Of a stretch of 13,415 bases of DNA, positions 7,349 through 13,415 are shown piece after piece; within the stretch, counting starts at the first letter, position 1, and the number at the start of each line of letters is the position of its first letter. The position numbers were made by a program, and so were the translations under genes. The stretch is from Planctomycetaceae bacterium (GTDB lineage Bacteria; Planctomycetota; Planctomycetia; Pirellulales; Pirellulaceae), in the NCBI GenBank assembly GCA_007124535.1, contig SLEY01000138.1, positions 1-13,415 on the forward strand. Reading direction: 5' to 3'. Under the pieces are notes generated by a model. It had not been told where the DNA came from and made no database searches. It saw only the letters and a program-made list of their open reading frames with translations.

Positions 7349-7840
7349 TCACGGACCCCCTTCCACACTCCCTGACGAATGCGAATTCTCCGGCGGGAAG
7401 CGGGAATCATCTCGCAACGGTACCAAACCCCGCTGCCGGGCAAACGCTGCTACGTCCGCAATCGTGGTCGCCCGCAATTTGTCCTTGATCCTCTCCCGTT
7501 CGACGGCCCAAAATTCGTGCGCCGGGCAGACCTGCTGGGGCGAACACTCGGCCAAGCCCAACAGGCACCGAGGCAACCAAGCGTCACCTTCCACCGCCTC
7601 GGCCACTTCCAGCAAACTGATCTGCTCCGCCGGTCGCGCCAGCACAAACCCCCCCCGATAACCCCGCTTGCCTTCAATCAGTCCGCGGCGGCACAGCGCG
7701 TGCAACAGCTTGGACAAATACGGTAAGGGGGTACCCGTCGAGGCCGCGATCTCGCGGGCCAGCATCAAACGACCACAACACCCGTTCAGGCAGCCCAGTG
7801 CCAAAATCGCATAACCGGTCGTCTGGGAAAGGGGCAGCAT
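7349..7840 (-). CDS. Rrf2-family transcriptional regulator with Fe-S-type cysteines
   Basis: The product is 163 aa. The N-terminal winged helix-turn-helix is of Rrf2 type: LSQTTGYAILALGCL (4-18), LAREIAASTGTPLPYLSKLLHAL (27-49, recognition helix region) and a wing with KRGYRGGFVLARP (58-70). ISLLEVAEAVEG follows, as in IscR and NsrR. C92-x6-C99-x5-C105 sits in RCLLGLAECSPQQVCPAH and matches the cluster-ligand region of IscR/NsrR-type members, so the protein probably senses redox state, nitric oxide or Fe-S supply. The C-terminus is a short polar tail. It is the promoter-proximal gene, 83 nt before the RseC-like gene in the same direction, and probably regulates itself and rnf through the palindrome at 7935-7954. 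Ribosome-binding complementarity at its ATG is weak. Confidence 0.92.
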   Translation of the reverse strand: MLPLSQTTGYAILALGCLNGCCGRLMLAREIAASTGTPLPYLSKLLHALCRRGLIEGKRGYRGGFVLARPAEQISLLEVAEAVEGDAWLPRCLLGLAECSPQQVCPAHEFWAVERERIKDKLRATTIADVAAFARQRGLVPLRDDSRFPPENSHSSGSVEGGP

Positions 7841-7934
7841 CGTCGCTTTCGTAAATACCGTCCGCCAGCGAAAAACACCACGCGAAAGCTTCCGAGTCGT
7901 CCCGGCGGCGGGCAGGGGATCGAGAACGCGTCCA

Positions 7935-7954
7935 ACCTGTTAAGAAAAACAGTT
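7935..7954 (-). promoter_or_regulatory. candidate operator palindrome at the rrf2-rnf start site
   Basis: AACTGTT-N6-AACAGGT is a 7-6-7 inverted repeat with one mismatch. It begins about 10 nt past the -10 box, close to the predicted transcription start, where a bound repressor would block initiation. Binding by the Rrf2 protein is an inference; the sequence does not match the IscR or NsrR consensus closely. Confidence 0.35.
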
Positions 7955-7963
7955 TGCTCCCAC

Positions 7964-7992
7964 ATCGTATCGTCTGATTACCCGTCGGTCAA
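7964..7992 (-). promoter_or_regulatory. sigma70-like promoter of the rrf2-rseC-rnf operon
   Basis: On the minus strand TTGACC (7987-7992) and TACGAT (7964-7969) are 17 nt apart. Initiation near 7957 gives a leader of about 117 nt before the Rrf2 start at 7840. No equally good promoter is seen in the 83-nt gap between the regulator and the RseC-like gene, so this one may serve all eight genes. Confidence 0.6.
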
Positions 7993-8025
7993 CAATTTTT
8001 ATTACCTGGGCATCCGATTTTTTCT

Positions 8026-9006
8026 TTACCCGCCGGTCGTCGAATCGCCGGACACGGCCTGCAGGAAGGATCCCACGGCTTCCCGGATCTCCCTCGGGTG
8101 CACAAACACCACGTCGTTGTGACCGGCCTGCGGAAGCTCCACAAAACGCTTGGCCCTACCCGATTCAGAACTCGCGGGGGCCGCCTGATAAAGTCGTTCG
8201 GCAAATTGCAGCGGGACAATTGAATCGCGACGGCCATGAATCTGAAGAATCGGACAAGTTACCCCCCGTATGTGCTCTGCCGACTCGTAACGATCAATCA
8301 ACAACCAGCGGACAGGCACCCAGGGGTAGTGGTATGCCGCCACATCGGCTAGAGAGGAGAAGGCGGATCGCAGAATCATCCCCCCGGGTGGCGTCCCGGA
8401 TTCACTGAGATGAGCGGCCAACTGAATCGCGACCGCGCACCCCAACGATTCGCCGTATAAAACCATTCTTTCGGGTTCGATTCCGCGCTCGATAGTGGAA
8501 TACTCCCAGGCCGACAGGGCGTCTTTAACCAAGGCCGTCTCACTGGGACGGCCGGGGTTGTCGCCGTACCCGCGGTAATCAAACAAGAACACATGGCATC
8601 CCGCACCAGCCAGGATCTGCAGTTCCTCGCCGCGGTAAGTTCGATCGCCGCCGTTGCCCTGGAAGTACAAAGCGACCGGTCCCCCGGCGGCCAACTGCTG
8701 GTCCGCTTCCTCCGCAGTGTCCGCCGTCTGGCCGGCGGGCAGGATATGCCAGCCGCGGAGGGTCAACCCGTCGTGGCTGAGGAATTGGATGTCGTGAACT
8801 TGACCGGCGGGCAACCGAGCGTCCGCCGGACGAATGCGAGAGGTACGGGTGGGGAAATACGTCAACGAACGCTGCATCAGAGTCAACATGGCCACCATCG
8901 CCAAATACACGCCCAGGACGATCAAGGGCACGCGGATAAGCGGTCCGCCGGGGAGGCGGCGCCGGCGCGGAGGACGAAACGGTTCGACTGCCTCGGGTCT
9001 TTCCAC
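8026..9006 (-). CDS. membrane-anchored alpha/beta hydrolase, BEM46/ABHD13-like
   Basis: The product is 326 aa. An Arg-rich, positive N-terminus (RRRR at 14-17) leads into one transmembrane helix at about 24-46, so the catalytic domain probably faces outward. The hydrolase fold is clear: YFQGNGG (114-120), FDYRGYGDNPG (142-152), nucleophile elbow GESLG with Ser187, Asp261 in HGRRDSIVP, and His296 in AGHND. This order matches the BEM46/ABHD13 branch of serine hydrolases, whose substrates are mostly unknown. The only start that includes the helix is a GTG at 9006. It has no evident Shine-Dalgarno site and lies 10 nt after the apt stop, so translation may depend on coupling to apt; an ATG at 8898 would cut through the helix. 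Substrate cannot be told from sequence. Confidence 0.9.
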   Translation of the reverse strand: MERPEAVEPFRPPRRRRLPGGPLIRVPLIVLGVYLAMVAMLTLMQRSLTYFPTRTSRIRPADARLPAGQVHDIQFLSHDGLTLRGWHILPAGQTADTAEEADQQLAAGGPVALYFQGNGGDRTYRGEELQILAGAGCHVFLFDYRGYGDNPGRPSETALVKDALSAWEYSTIERGIEPERMVLYGESLGCAVAIQLAAHLSESGTPPGGMILRSAFSSLADVAAYHYPWVPVRWLLIDRYESAEHIRGVTCPILQIHGRRDSIVPLQFAERLYQAAPASSESGRAKRFVELPQAGHNDVVFVHPREIREAVGSFLQAVSGDSTTGG

Positions 9007-9016
9007 GGCTGGTGAT

Positions 9017-9547
9017 TCAATCGTATTGCAGCAAACTGAAGGTGCGGTGCGGCGCCACCGCTTTGGCTCCGCCCAATCCCAATAACTCGATCACAAAAGC
9101 ACACTCGATCACGTGGGCCCCGGCGCGCTCCAGCAGCTGGCAACAGGCCCGGACCGTTCCCCCCGTGGCCAGCAGGTCGTCGATCACCAGCACGCGTTGG
9201 CCAGACACGACGCCGTCGATGTGCATCTCCAAAGTATCCACCCCGTATTCCAACTCGTAGTGGAACGAATGCGTGTCAAACGGCAACTTGCCGGGCTTGC
9301 GAATCGGCACAAAACCGATCCCCAATTCCAGGGCCAGGGGGGCGGCAAAAATAAAACCGCGAGCCTCGGCCGCTACCAACACATCAATCGACTCGCTCCG
9401 ATAACGCGCGGCAAACCCGTCGATCGAGGCGCGAAATGCTTCGGGATGCGCAAGCAAGGGCGTGATATCGCGAAACAAAACCCCCGGTTTGGGAAAGTCA
9501 CTGATCTCGCGAATGTAATCTCTCAAATCGCATGCGGAATCGGACAT
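9017..9547 (-). CDS. apt: adenine phosphoribosyltransferase
   Basis: Apt (176 aa) joins adenine to PRPP to form AMP in purine salvage, in the cytoplasm. The N-terminal hood segment IREISDFPKPGVLFRDITPLL (12-32) and AAEARGFIF (59-67) are characteristic. The PRPP-binding motif VLVIDDLLATGGT is at 119-131, with the two Asp that contact the ribose. IRKPGKLP (82-89) is the family's flexible-loop region. Length is normal. ATG at 9547 is preferred; a GTG six bases upstream (9553) would add only two residues. No clear Shine-Dalgarno site is present. It is followed closely by the alpha/beta hydrolase. Confidence 0.96.
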   Translation of the reverse strand: MSDSACDLRDYIREISDFPKPGVLFRDITPLLAHPEAFRASIDGFAARYRSESIDVLVAAEARGFIFAAPLALELGIGFVPIRKPGKLPFDTHSFHYELEYGVDTLEMHIDGVVSGQRVLVIDDLLATGGTVRACCQLLERAGAHVIECAFVIELLGLGGAKAVAPHRTFSLLQYD

Positions 9548-9600
9548 CGGCACAGAAATCCATCAAAAAGTGGGGGCGAACTCGTCTCGCGATCTCCTGA

Positions 9601-9629
9601 AAATTACTCGATATCCGCCCGCCCTGCAA
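9601..9629 (-). promoter_or_regulatory. weak candidate promoter for apt
   Basis: TTGCAG (9624-9629) and TAATTT (9601-9606) on the minus strand are 17 nt apart in the gap between the YqgE-family gene and apt. The -10 match is only partial, so read-through from upstream is equally possible. Confidence 0.25.
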
Positions 9630-9645
9630 GGCTCCCAACAGGCCG

Positions 9646-10197
9646 TCAATTCAAGTCCGGGTTCGGCGGAACCCCCGCCTTGCCCACCAACGGCCCCGTG
9701 ATCTGCTCGCCCACCTCCTGTGCGGCACGCCGCCACATCAGTTCGGTTTCCCCAAAAACAAACTCGTCCCGCGCCGACAACGTCATCCAGCCCCCCGCCT
9801 TCATCTCACTCTCCAATTGACCAGGACCCCAGCCAGAATAACCGGTATACAAACGGAAGACGCCCCGGGCCTGAGTCACAACCTCGGTCAAATGATCCTT
9901 CTGCGTGCAAAGATAAATCCCGGGCAACACCTCCTTCTCCGCACAGTCCTGCTCCCGGTGCAAAGCCAACAACGGGCCGGCTACCGGACCACCGACATGA
10001 AGGGGGGCGTCGTTGTCCAAACCCTCGCTGGCAACCATCTCCCACACTTCCCCCACACTGTTGTCCGTGATGCGATTCAGAATCAGTCCGAACGCACCGT
10101 TCTCGTTGTGGTGGATAATCAACACAACCGAGTGGTGAAAATTGGGGTCGGGTAAACGAGGCGACGCGATCAGCAGCTGACCTTCAAGCGTGTCCAT
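9646..10197 (-). CDS. yqgE: YqgE/AlgH family (DUF179) protein
   Basis: The product is 183 aa. The family's signature segments occur in order: LEGQLLIASPRLPDPNF (4-20), NGAFGLILNR (33-42), HVGGPV (67-72) and GYSGWGPGQLE (119-129). The family is widespread and soluble. AlgH was named for an effect on alginate in Pseudomonas, but no biochemical function is settled. ATG at 10197 was chosen over an in-frame ATG at 10218, since GGAG lies 8 nt before it and family members start just before the L-x-G-x-L-L-I-A motif. The C-terminal tail, from about 173, is short and Pro-rich. Its neighbours, apt and a ketoacyl synthase, do not suggest a pathway. Confidence 0.93.
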   Translation of the reverse strand: MDTLEGQLLIASPRLPDPNFHHSVVLIIHHNENGAFGLILNRITDNSVGEVWEMVASEGLDNDAPLHVGGPVAGPLLALHREQDCAEKEVLPGIYLCTQKDHLTEVVTQARGVFRLYTGYSGWGPGQLESEMKAGGWMTLSARDEFVFGETELMWRRAAQEVGEQITGPLVGKAGVPPNPDLN

Positions 10198-10233
10198 CGG
10201 TAGGGCTCCGAATGACATGGGCAGGTAGCGCCT

Positions 10234-10262
10234 ATTGTACCCGCCAAACGTCGCCCGGGGCA
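10234..10262 (-). promoter_or_regulatory. weak candidate promoter for yqgE
   Basis: TACAAT on the minus strand (10234-10239) is a good -10 box. The matching -35 position 17 nt upstream reads TGCCCC, which is poor, so any promoter here would need an activator or a longer spacer. Confidence 0.3.
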
Positions 10263-10386
10263 GGGCCCGAAAACCAGAATCACGCTTTTCCGGACGTCCA
10301 CGGGATTAGGTGCAACATGCCAAACACCACAAACCAGGCACGAAACCGCCCAGCCAAGGCCAATACGAGATCGCTGCGAAAACGAC

Positions 10387-11391
10387 TCAAGTGACCTTCC
10401 ACGTACAACCCGCCCAGGACCAACCGACCCCGAAACCGACCAGGACACACCGGCTGCCTGGGCGCAACCGGCCGTTGCCACGCAAATGGTCGATCAGGAT
10501 CGGAACCGTCGAAGACACCGTGTTGCCGCAGTCCTTCAATAAGAGCGGGATCCGCGCTTCGCCCATGTGCATCCGCTGCTGCAACTGCTCCAGCATCTTC
10601 TTGGTGGCTTGATGCAGCAGGAATAAGTCCACGTCGTCTCGGCGCCAACCGGCTGTTTCCAGAATCCGCTGGATCGCCTGGGGAACCTGATGGACGGTAA
10701 AACCCAATAAACTGGGGCCGTCCATGTATAACTGACTGGCCCACCGTTTGCGGTGACGCGGTTTCAGCGCCGTTTCCGGTGGCCGTGCACCGCCTTGAGC
10801 CACCAACAATGTATCCCCGCCTTCCCCATCCGTACCGTATACAAAAGACCCCAAAGAGGGTTCATCGGCGGCCTCAATCAAGGTGGCTGCCGCCCCATCA
10901 CTGAAAATCGTCCGCAGACTGCGATCCTTGGAATCGATGTACTTCGAATACGTCTCCGCCGTAATCAACAGCACACGACGCACCGGACCGACCCGGATCA
11001 GACCATCGGCCAACGCCAACCCGTAAACGAAACCGGAACACCCGAGATTGAAATCCAGGGCCCCGGCCGAACACGGCAACCCCAAACGTGTCTGCATCAA
11101 ACAAGATGTCGTGGGCAGAGGATAATCCGGAGTCTGAGTGCAAAACAACAAGAAATCAATACTGCTCGGGTCGATCTGGTGCTCCGAAAACAGCTTTTCC
11201 GCAGCACGAACCCCCAAATCCGACGCGCATTCGCCCGGGGCCGCAATGTAACGCGTGGCAATGCCCGTCTTCGAGTAGATCAAATCCATATCCCAATTGG
11301 GAAACTCCTGCTGCAGTTGATCGTTCGTTTCCGCACGCTCAGGATAGTGGATGGCGATGGGGCCAAGGGACGCGTACTTCACCGGTGGCAT
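10387..11391 (-). CDS. FabH-like 3-oxoacyl-ACP synthase III family protein
   Basis: The product is 334 aa. Thiolase-fold KAS III features are complete: Cys118 in FNLGCSGFVYGL, His260 in LFLLHQAT and Asn290 in DCGNTVSST, the Cys-His-Asn triad of FabH. GFGVGWSW (319-326) is the C-terminal signature. Such enzymes condense acyl-CoA with malonyl-ACP, or in secondary pathways transfer acyl groups. The residues around the substrate channel differ enough from E. coli FabH that the housekeeping role is not certain. ATG at 11391 is used, although AGGGG stands too close to it; a GTG at 11382 would have that AGGGG at 10 nt and begin at KYASLGP, so it may be the true start. The next genes to the left do not belong to fatty-acid synthesis. 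Its promoter is back-to-back with that of the PHP phosphatase. Confidence 0.92.
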   Translation of the reverse strand: MPPVKYASLGPIAIHYPERAETNDQLQQEFPNWDMDLIYSKTGIATRYIAAPGECASDLGVRAAEKLFSEHQIDPSSIDFLLFCTQTPDYPLPTTSCLMQTRLGLPCSAGALDFNLGCSGFVYGLALADGLIRVGPVRRVLLITAETYSKYIDSKDRSLRTIFSDGAAATLIEAADEPSLGSFVYGTDGEGGDTLLVAQGGARPPETALKPRHRKRWASQLYMDGPSLLGFTVHQVPQAIQRILETAGWRRDDVDLFLLHQATKKMLEQLQQRMHMGEARIPLLLKDCGNTVSSTVPILIDHLRGNGRLRPGSRCVLVGFGVGWSWAGCTWKVT

Positions 11392-11428
11392 ACCCCTGCT
11401 GATGTGAAGGAAAAAATCCAAAGCAGAC

Positions 11429-11457
11429 AACTTAGCGACGTCTGTACAAACGGTCAA
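11429..11457 (-). promoter_or_regulatory. candidate promoter for the FabH-like gene
   Basis: TTGACC (11452-11457) and TAAGTT (11429-11434) on the minus strand are 17 nt apart. The -35 box is strong and the -10 box is partial. Start of transcription would be near 11422, about 30 nt before the ATG. Confidence 0.4.
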
Positions 11458-11470
11458 TGGCGAATCTCTC

Positions 11471-11498
11471 TTGACCCACAGCAGACAGCCGATATACT
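11471..11498 (+). promoter_or_regulatory. sigma70-like promoter for the PHP phosphatase unit
   Basis: TTGACC (11471-11476) and TATACT (11493-11498) are 16 nt apart. Transcription would begin near 11505 and give a leader of about 48 nt. Its -35 box is only 13 bp from that of the divergent promoter, so the two may influence each other. Confidence 0.6.
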
Positions 11499-11552
11499 CC
11501 CCGCCGCTTGCTCGTTTTGTGGAATCTACCACTCCGGCGGCGGAGAACCCCG

Positions 11553-12356
11553 ATGACCCGTCCTGAACCCTTTGTCGATATCCATTGCCACCTGATCCCC
11601 GGGATGGATGATGGCTCCCAGTCGTGGGACCAATCGCGGGCCATGGCAGAAATGGCCCAAACGGATGGCGTGTCCACCATTGTGGTGACACCGCATCAGC
11701 TGGGAAACTTTACTCACAATAGCGGTGAAGCTATCCGCGCCAAAACCGCCGAACTGCAACGCCTGCTCGACCAGCACACTATTCCTCTCCAGGTCTTGCC
11801 CGGCGCGGATGTGCGGATCGAAGATTCCATGCTGGATCGTCTGCACTCCAAGGACGTACTCACTTTGGCGGATCAGGGCCGCCACGTGCTGCTGGAGTTG
11901 CCCCACGAATTGTATTTCCCCTTGGAGCCCGTACTGAAACAATTGCACCGCGCCGGCATGGTCGGTATCCTCTCGCACCCGGAACGTAACCAGGGCCTGC
12001 TGAAACAGCCGCGCCTGATCCCGCAGCTGATCGCCGCCGGGTGCCTGATGCAGGTTACCTGCGGCAGCCTGATGGGTACCTTCGGCTCGCCCTCCCAAAA
12101 AATGGCCGAGCAGATGCTGGAACAGGGCTGGGTCCATTTCCTGGCCACCGATGCCCACAGCCCCCATGCCCGACGGCCGTTGATGCACCGAGCGTGGGAA
12201 CGGGCGGCCAAACGGGTGGGAACCGAGGTGGCCAATCGCCTCTGCTGCCAGAATCCGGCACGCATCGTCGCCGGCCAAGACGTACCGGCAGACACCTATC
12301 GGAATAAGTCCTCGCTCTTCAGGGGCGGGTGGTTCCGGCGACCGAAGGCGGCGTGA
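11553..12356 (+). CDS. CpsB/YwqE-type PHP-domain tyrosine-protein phosphatase
   Basis: The product is 267 aa. PHP-domain metal ligands are all present: VDIHCHLIPGMDDGS (8-22; H11, H13, D19), TPH with H48, the GADVRIED segment (84-91), LELP (114-117), ILSHPERN with H142, and ATDAHSP with D200 and H202. This order and length match the CpsB/YwqE/Wzb-type manganese-dependent phosphatases that dephosphorylate tyrosine kinases controlling capsule and exopolysaccharide export. No kinase or glycosyltransferase is in the window. ATG at 11553 has GGAG 7 nt upstream; an in-frame TTG at 11508 would add residues unlike the family. It is the first gene of a two-gene unit. Activity on phosphotyrosine is inferred from family membership; PHP proteins can also act on other phosphate esters. 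Confidence 0.9.
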   Translation: MTRPEPFVDIHCHLIPGMDDGSQSWDQSRAMAEMAQTDGVSTIVVTPHQLGNFTHNSGEAIRAKTAELQRLLDQHTIPLQVLPGADVRIEDSMLDRLHSKDVLTLADQGRHVLLELPHELYFPLEPVLKQLHRAGMVGILSHPERNQGLLKQPRLIPQLIAAGCLMQVTCGSLMGTFGSPSQKMAEQMLEQGWVHFLATDAHSPHARRPLMHRAWERAAKRVGTEVANRLCCQNPARIVAGQDVPADTYRNKSSLFRGGWFRRPKAA

Positions 12357-12359
12357 ACG

Positions 12360-13142
12360 ATGCAGATGCCCTCCTGCCGGGCCCGAGGCTTGCTCGTCTT
12401 GCTGGCGCTGAACCTTGCGCCCTCCGCGAATCTGCCCGCGGCATCCTGGCCCGACCAATATCAGAGCGGCCAGTTCCTGTACCATGCGGACTTTCCCCTG
12501 GCCGCCGACCGGGCGCTGCTGGACAGCATCCCGCACGTGCAGGCCCAGTTGGTGCATCTGTTGGGCATCCAGCCTTCACAAGAGCCGATCTATGTTTTCC
12601 TCTTCGCCCGCCGCAGCACGTACGAGGCGTATCTCCAACAATACTTCCCCACCGCGCCGCCGCGGAAGGCGTTGTTCATCAAAGGCCGCGGGCCGGGGAT
12701 GGTGTTCGTCTACCGCGGAGAGAACTTCGCCGTCGACCTGCGCCACGAGTGCACCCACGCGATTCTGAACGCCGCCCTGCCGGTCGTACCGCTGTGGCTG
12801 GACGAAGGGCTGGCCGAATACTTCGAAGTGCCCGCCCAGCGGCGGCGGCACGGCAGCCCACACCTCCGATCGGTCCGCCTGGCCGCCTGGGTGGGAAAAG
12901 TCCCCCGTCTGGAAGACCTCGAACGACTGAGCGAAATGAGTGAAATGGGACGAAGCGAATACCGCAACGCCTGGGCCTGGGTCCATTTCCTCCTGCACGG
13001 TCCGCCCGCCGCCCGAGCCGAATTGCGAAACTACCTGGCCGACATCCAAGCCCTGACCCCCCCGGGCCAACTGAGCCAACGACTCCGCGCCCGACTCCCC
13101 GACGTGGAACGCCACTTCGCCGAACACTTCCGCAATTGGTGA
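12360..13142 (+). CDS. putative secreted gluzincin-like HExxH metallopeptidase
   Basis: The product is 260 aa. It begins with a short positive stretch and a hydrophobic segment (about 10-28, ending in AAS), which reads as a signal peptide. The core has RHECTHAIL with H129-E130-x-x-H133 and then WLDEGLAEYF (146-155), where Glu149 is the expected third zinc ligand of gluzincins. This HExxH plus WLxEGLAxY spacing is seen in many planctomycete proteins of the DUF1570/peptidase-MA-like type. The rest, including YVFLFARRSTYEAYL (78-92), matches no family recognised here. ATG is 3 nt after the phosphatase stop, so the two genes are probably translated together; an ATG two codons later is also possible. 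A proteolytic role at the cell surface is an inference, with no substrate suggested. Confidence 0.8.
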   Translation: MQMPSCRARGLLVLLALNLAPSANLPAASWPDQYQSGQFLYHADFPLAADRALLDSIPHVQAQLVHLLGIQPSQEPIYVFLFARRSTYEAYLQQYFPTAPPRKALFIKGRGPGMVFVYRGENFAVDLRHECTHAILNAALPVVPLWLDEGLAEYFEVPAQRRRHGSPHLRSVRLAAWVGKVPRLEDLERLSEMSEMGRSEYRNAWAWVHFLLHGPPAARAELRNYLADIQALTPPGQLSQRLRARLPDVERHFAEHFRNW

Positions 13143-13151
13143 ACCGGTTTC

Positions 13152-13173
13152 GGCGGGGTCAGAGACCCGCGCC
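13152..13173 (+). terminator. GC-rich hairpin after the metallopeptidase gene
   Basis: GGGTC-AGA-GACCC is a perfect 5-bp stem, extendable with mismatches to GGCG/CGCC, lying 9 nt past the stop codon. No T-run follows. It may serve as a terminator, or be a copy of a dispersed palindrome of the GGGGTCAG type. Confidence 0.35.
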
Positions 13174-13211
13174 AAGCAGGGAGAGCGTCGAGCACTACGA
13201 CTGTTATTTCT

Positions 13212-13324
13212 CAATGGCCCGCTTATAGGGGTAAGACGCTGATTCACCGCAAACCACTTCGGTCAATATGCGTTCAAGGAGGACGGTCACAAATGAAGGT
13301 TTTACCCCTTTAAGCGGGCCATTG
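13212..13324. mobile_element. 113-bp MITE-like element with 25-bp inverted repeats
   Basis: The left end CAATGGCCCGCTTATAGGGG and its continuation (13212-13236) recur inverted at 13300-13324, matching in 23 of 25 positions. Between them lie 63 bp. AAGGAGG (13276-13282) is followed 10 nt later by ATG at 13293, but the frame MKVLPL ends in TAA inside the right repeat. This looks like the left end of an insertion sequence, with the ribosome-binding site and first codons of its transposase, joined directly to the right end. No transposase is present and no exact target duplication is seen. The flanks share only a rough TTT..CAATGG (9 of 11). A long RNA hairpin is the alternative reading. Confidence 0.6.
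13300..13324 (-). repeat. right terminal inverted repeat of the MITE-like element
   Basis: This is the inverted copy of 13212-13236, differing at two positions (T/A and G/A). A second smaller palindrome, CCATTG-TTTAC-CAATGG (13319-13335), overlaps its outer end. Confidence 0.65.
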
Positions 13325-13415
13325 TTTACCAATGGTATCCAACCTGAAACAAACCCTGCGGCCCAACCCATGCGAGCCCCATCCCGAAAACTTGAGCGAG
13401 CCAGAGAGTTGCTTA
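13325..13415. other. non-coding right end, nothing recognised
   Basis: Two frames are open from ATG at 13332 and 13370 to the edge, 28 and 15 codons long. Neither has a ribosome-binding site or recognisable similarity. No RNA gene or repeat is seen apart from the CAATGG at 13330. Confidence 0.3.

Noticed and set aside
10198..10218. Upstream ATG (10218) as yqgE start
   Set aside because: It has no Shine-Dalgarno sequence, while the ATG at 10197 has GGAG at 8 nt and fits the family's N-terminus.
10753..11556. 267-codon plus-strand frame
   Set aside because: Antisense to the FabH-like gene, whose catalytic triad is intact.
11526..12557. 343-codon minus-strand frame
   Set aside because: Antisense to the PHP phosphatase, whose metal ligands are all visible; no family features in the antisense product.
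12576..13247. 223-codon minus-strand frame
   Set aside because: Antisense to the HExxH protein, and it would also run through the left inverted repeat.
13212..13324. Integron attC site or CRISPR-like repeat
   Set aside because: The repeats are inverted, occur once each, and lack the attC core sites RYYYAAC and GTTRRRY.
13332..13415. Possible start of a plus-strand gene at the right edge
   Set aside because: Two competing frames of 28 and 15 codons are open, neither with a ribosome-binding site or recognisable protein sequence.

Overview
The window looks like chromosomal DNA from a GC-rich bacterium, most plausibly a planctomycete of the Pirellulales type. That placement is inferred from the gene set, the ferredoxin-rich long RnfB, the HExxH protein style and the absence of strong Shine-Dalgarno sites at several genes. 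No rRNA, tRNA or CRISPR array is visible. Nearly all the DNA is coding, and genes from 1 to 11391 all lie on the minus strand.

Reading the minus strand from the right: a FabH-like ketoacyl synthase (10387-11391), a YqgE/AlgH-family protein (9646-10197), adenine phosphoribosyltransferase apt (9017-9547) and a membrane-anchored alpha/beta hydrolase (8026-9006) come first. Next is the centre of the window, an eight-gene unit (1441-7840): an Rrf2-type regulator with three Fe-S-type cysteines, a very small RseC-like two-helix membrane protein, then rnfC-rnfD-rnfG-rnfE-rnfA-rnfB. These six genes encode a complete Rnf ion-translocating ferredoxin:NAD+ oxidoreductase. The genes overlap or are closely spaced, and a good sigma70-type promoter (TTGACC-17-TACGAT) with an adjoining palindrome precedes the Rrf2 gene, so the regulator probably controls its own operon. 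Downstream of rnfB is a hairpin, then a separate promoter for a RidA/chorismatase-superfamily gene that runs off the left edge.

At the right end, back-to-back promoters at 11429-11498 drive the FabH-like gene leftward and a two-gene plus-strand unit rightward. That unit holds a CpsB/YwqE-type PHP phosphatase (11553-12356) and, 3 nt later, a secreted gluzincin-like HExxH protein (12360-13142). The final 273 bases are non-coding. They hold a GGGGTC..GACCC hairpin and a 113-bp element bounded by near-perfect 25-bp inverted repeats (13212-13324). Inside that element a strong ribosome-binding site and ATG run straight into the right repeat, which suggests a MITE-like deletion derivative of an insertion sequence.

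The most unusual points are the coupling of Rnf to an Fe-S-type Rrf2 regulator and a stripped-down RseC, the loss of cluster-ligand cysteines at the RnfB C-terminus, the altered flavin-site sequence in RnfD, and the small inverted-repeat element at the right end.
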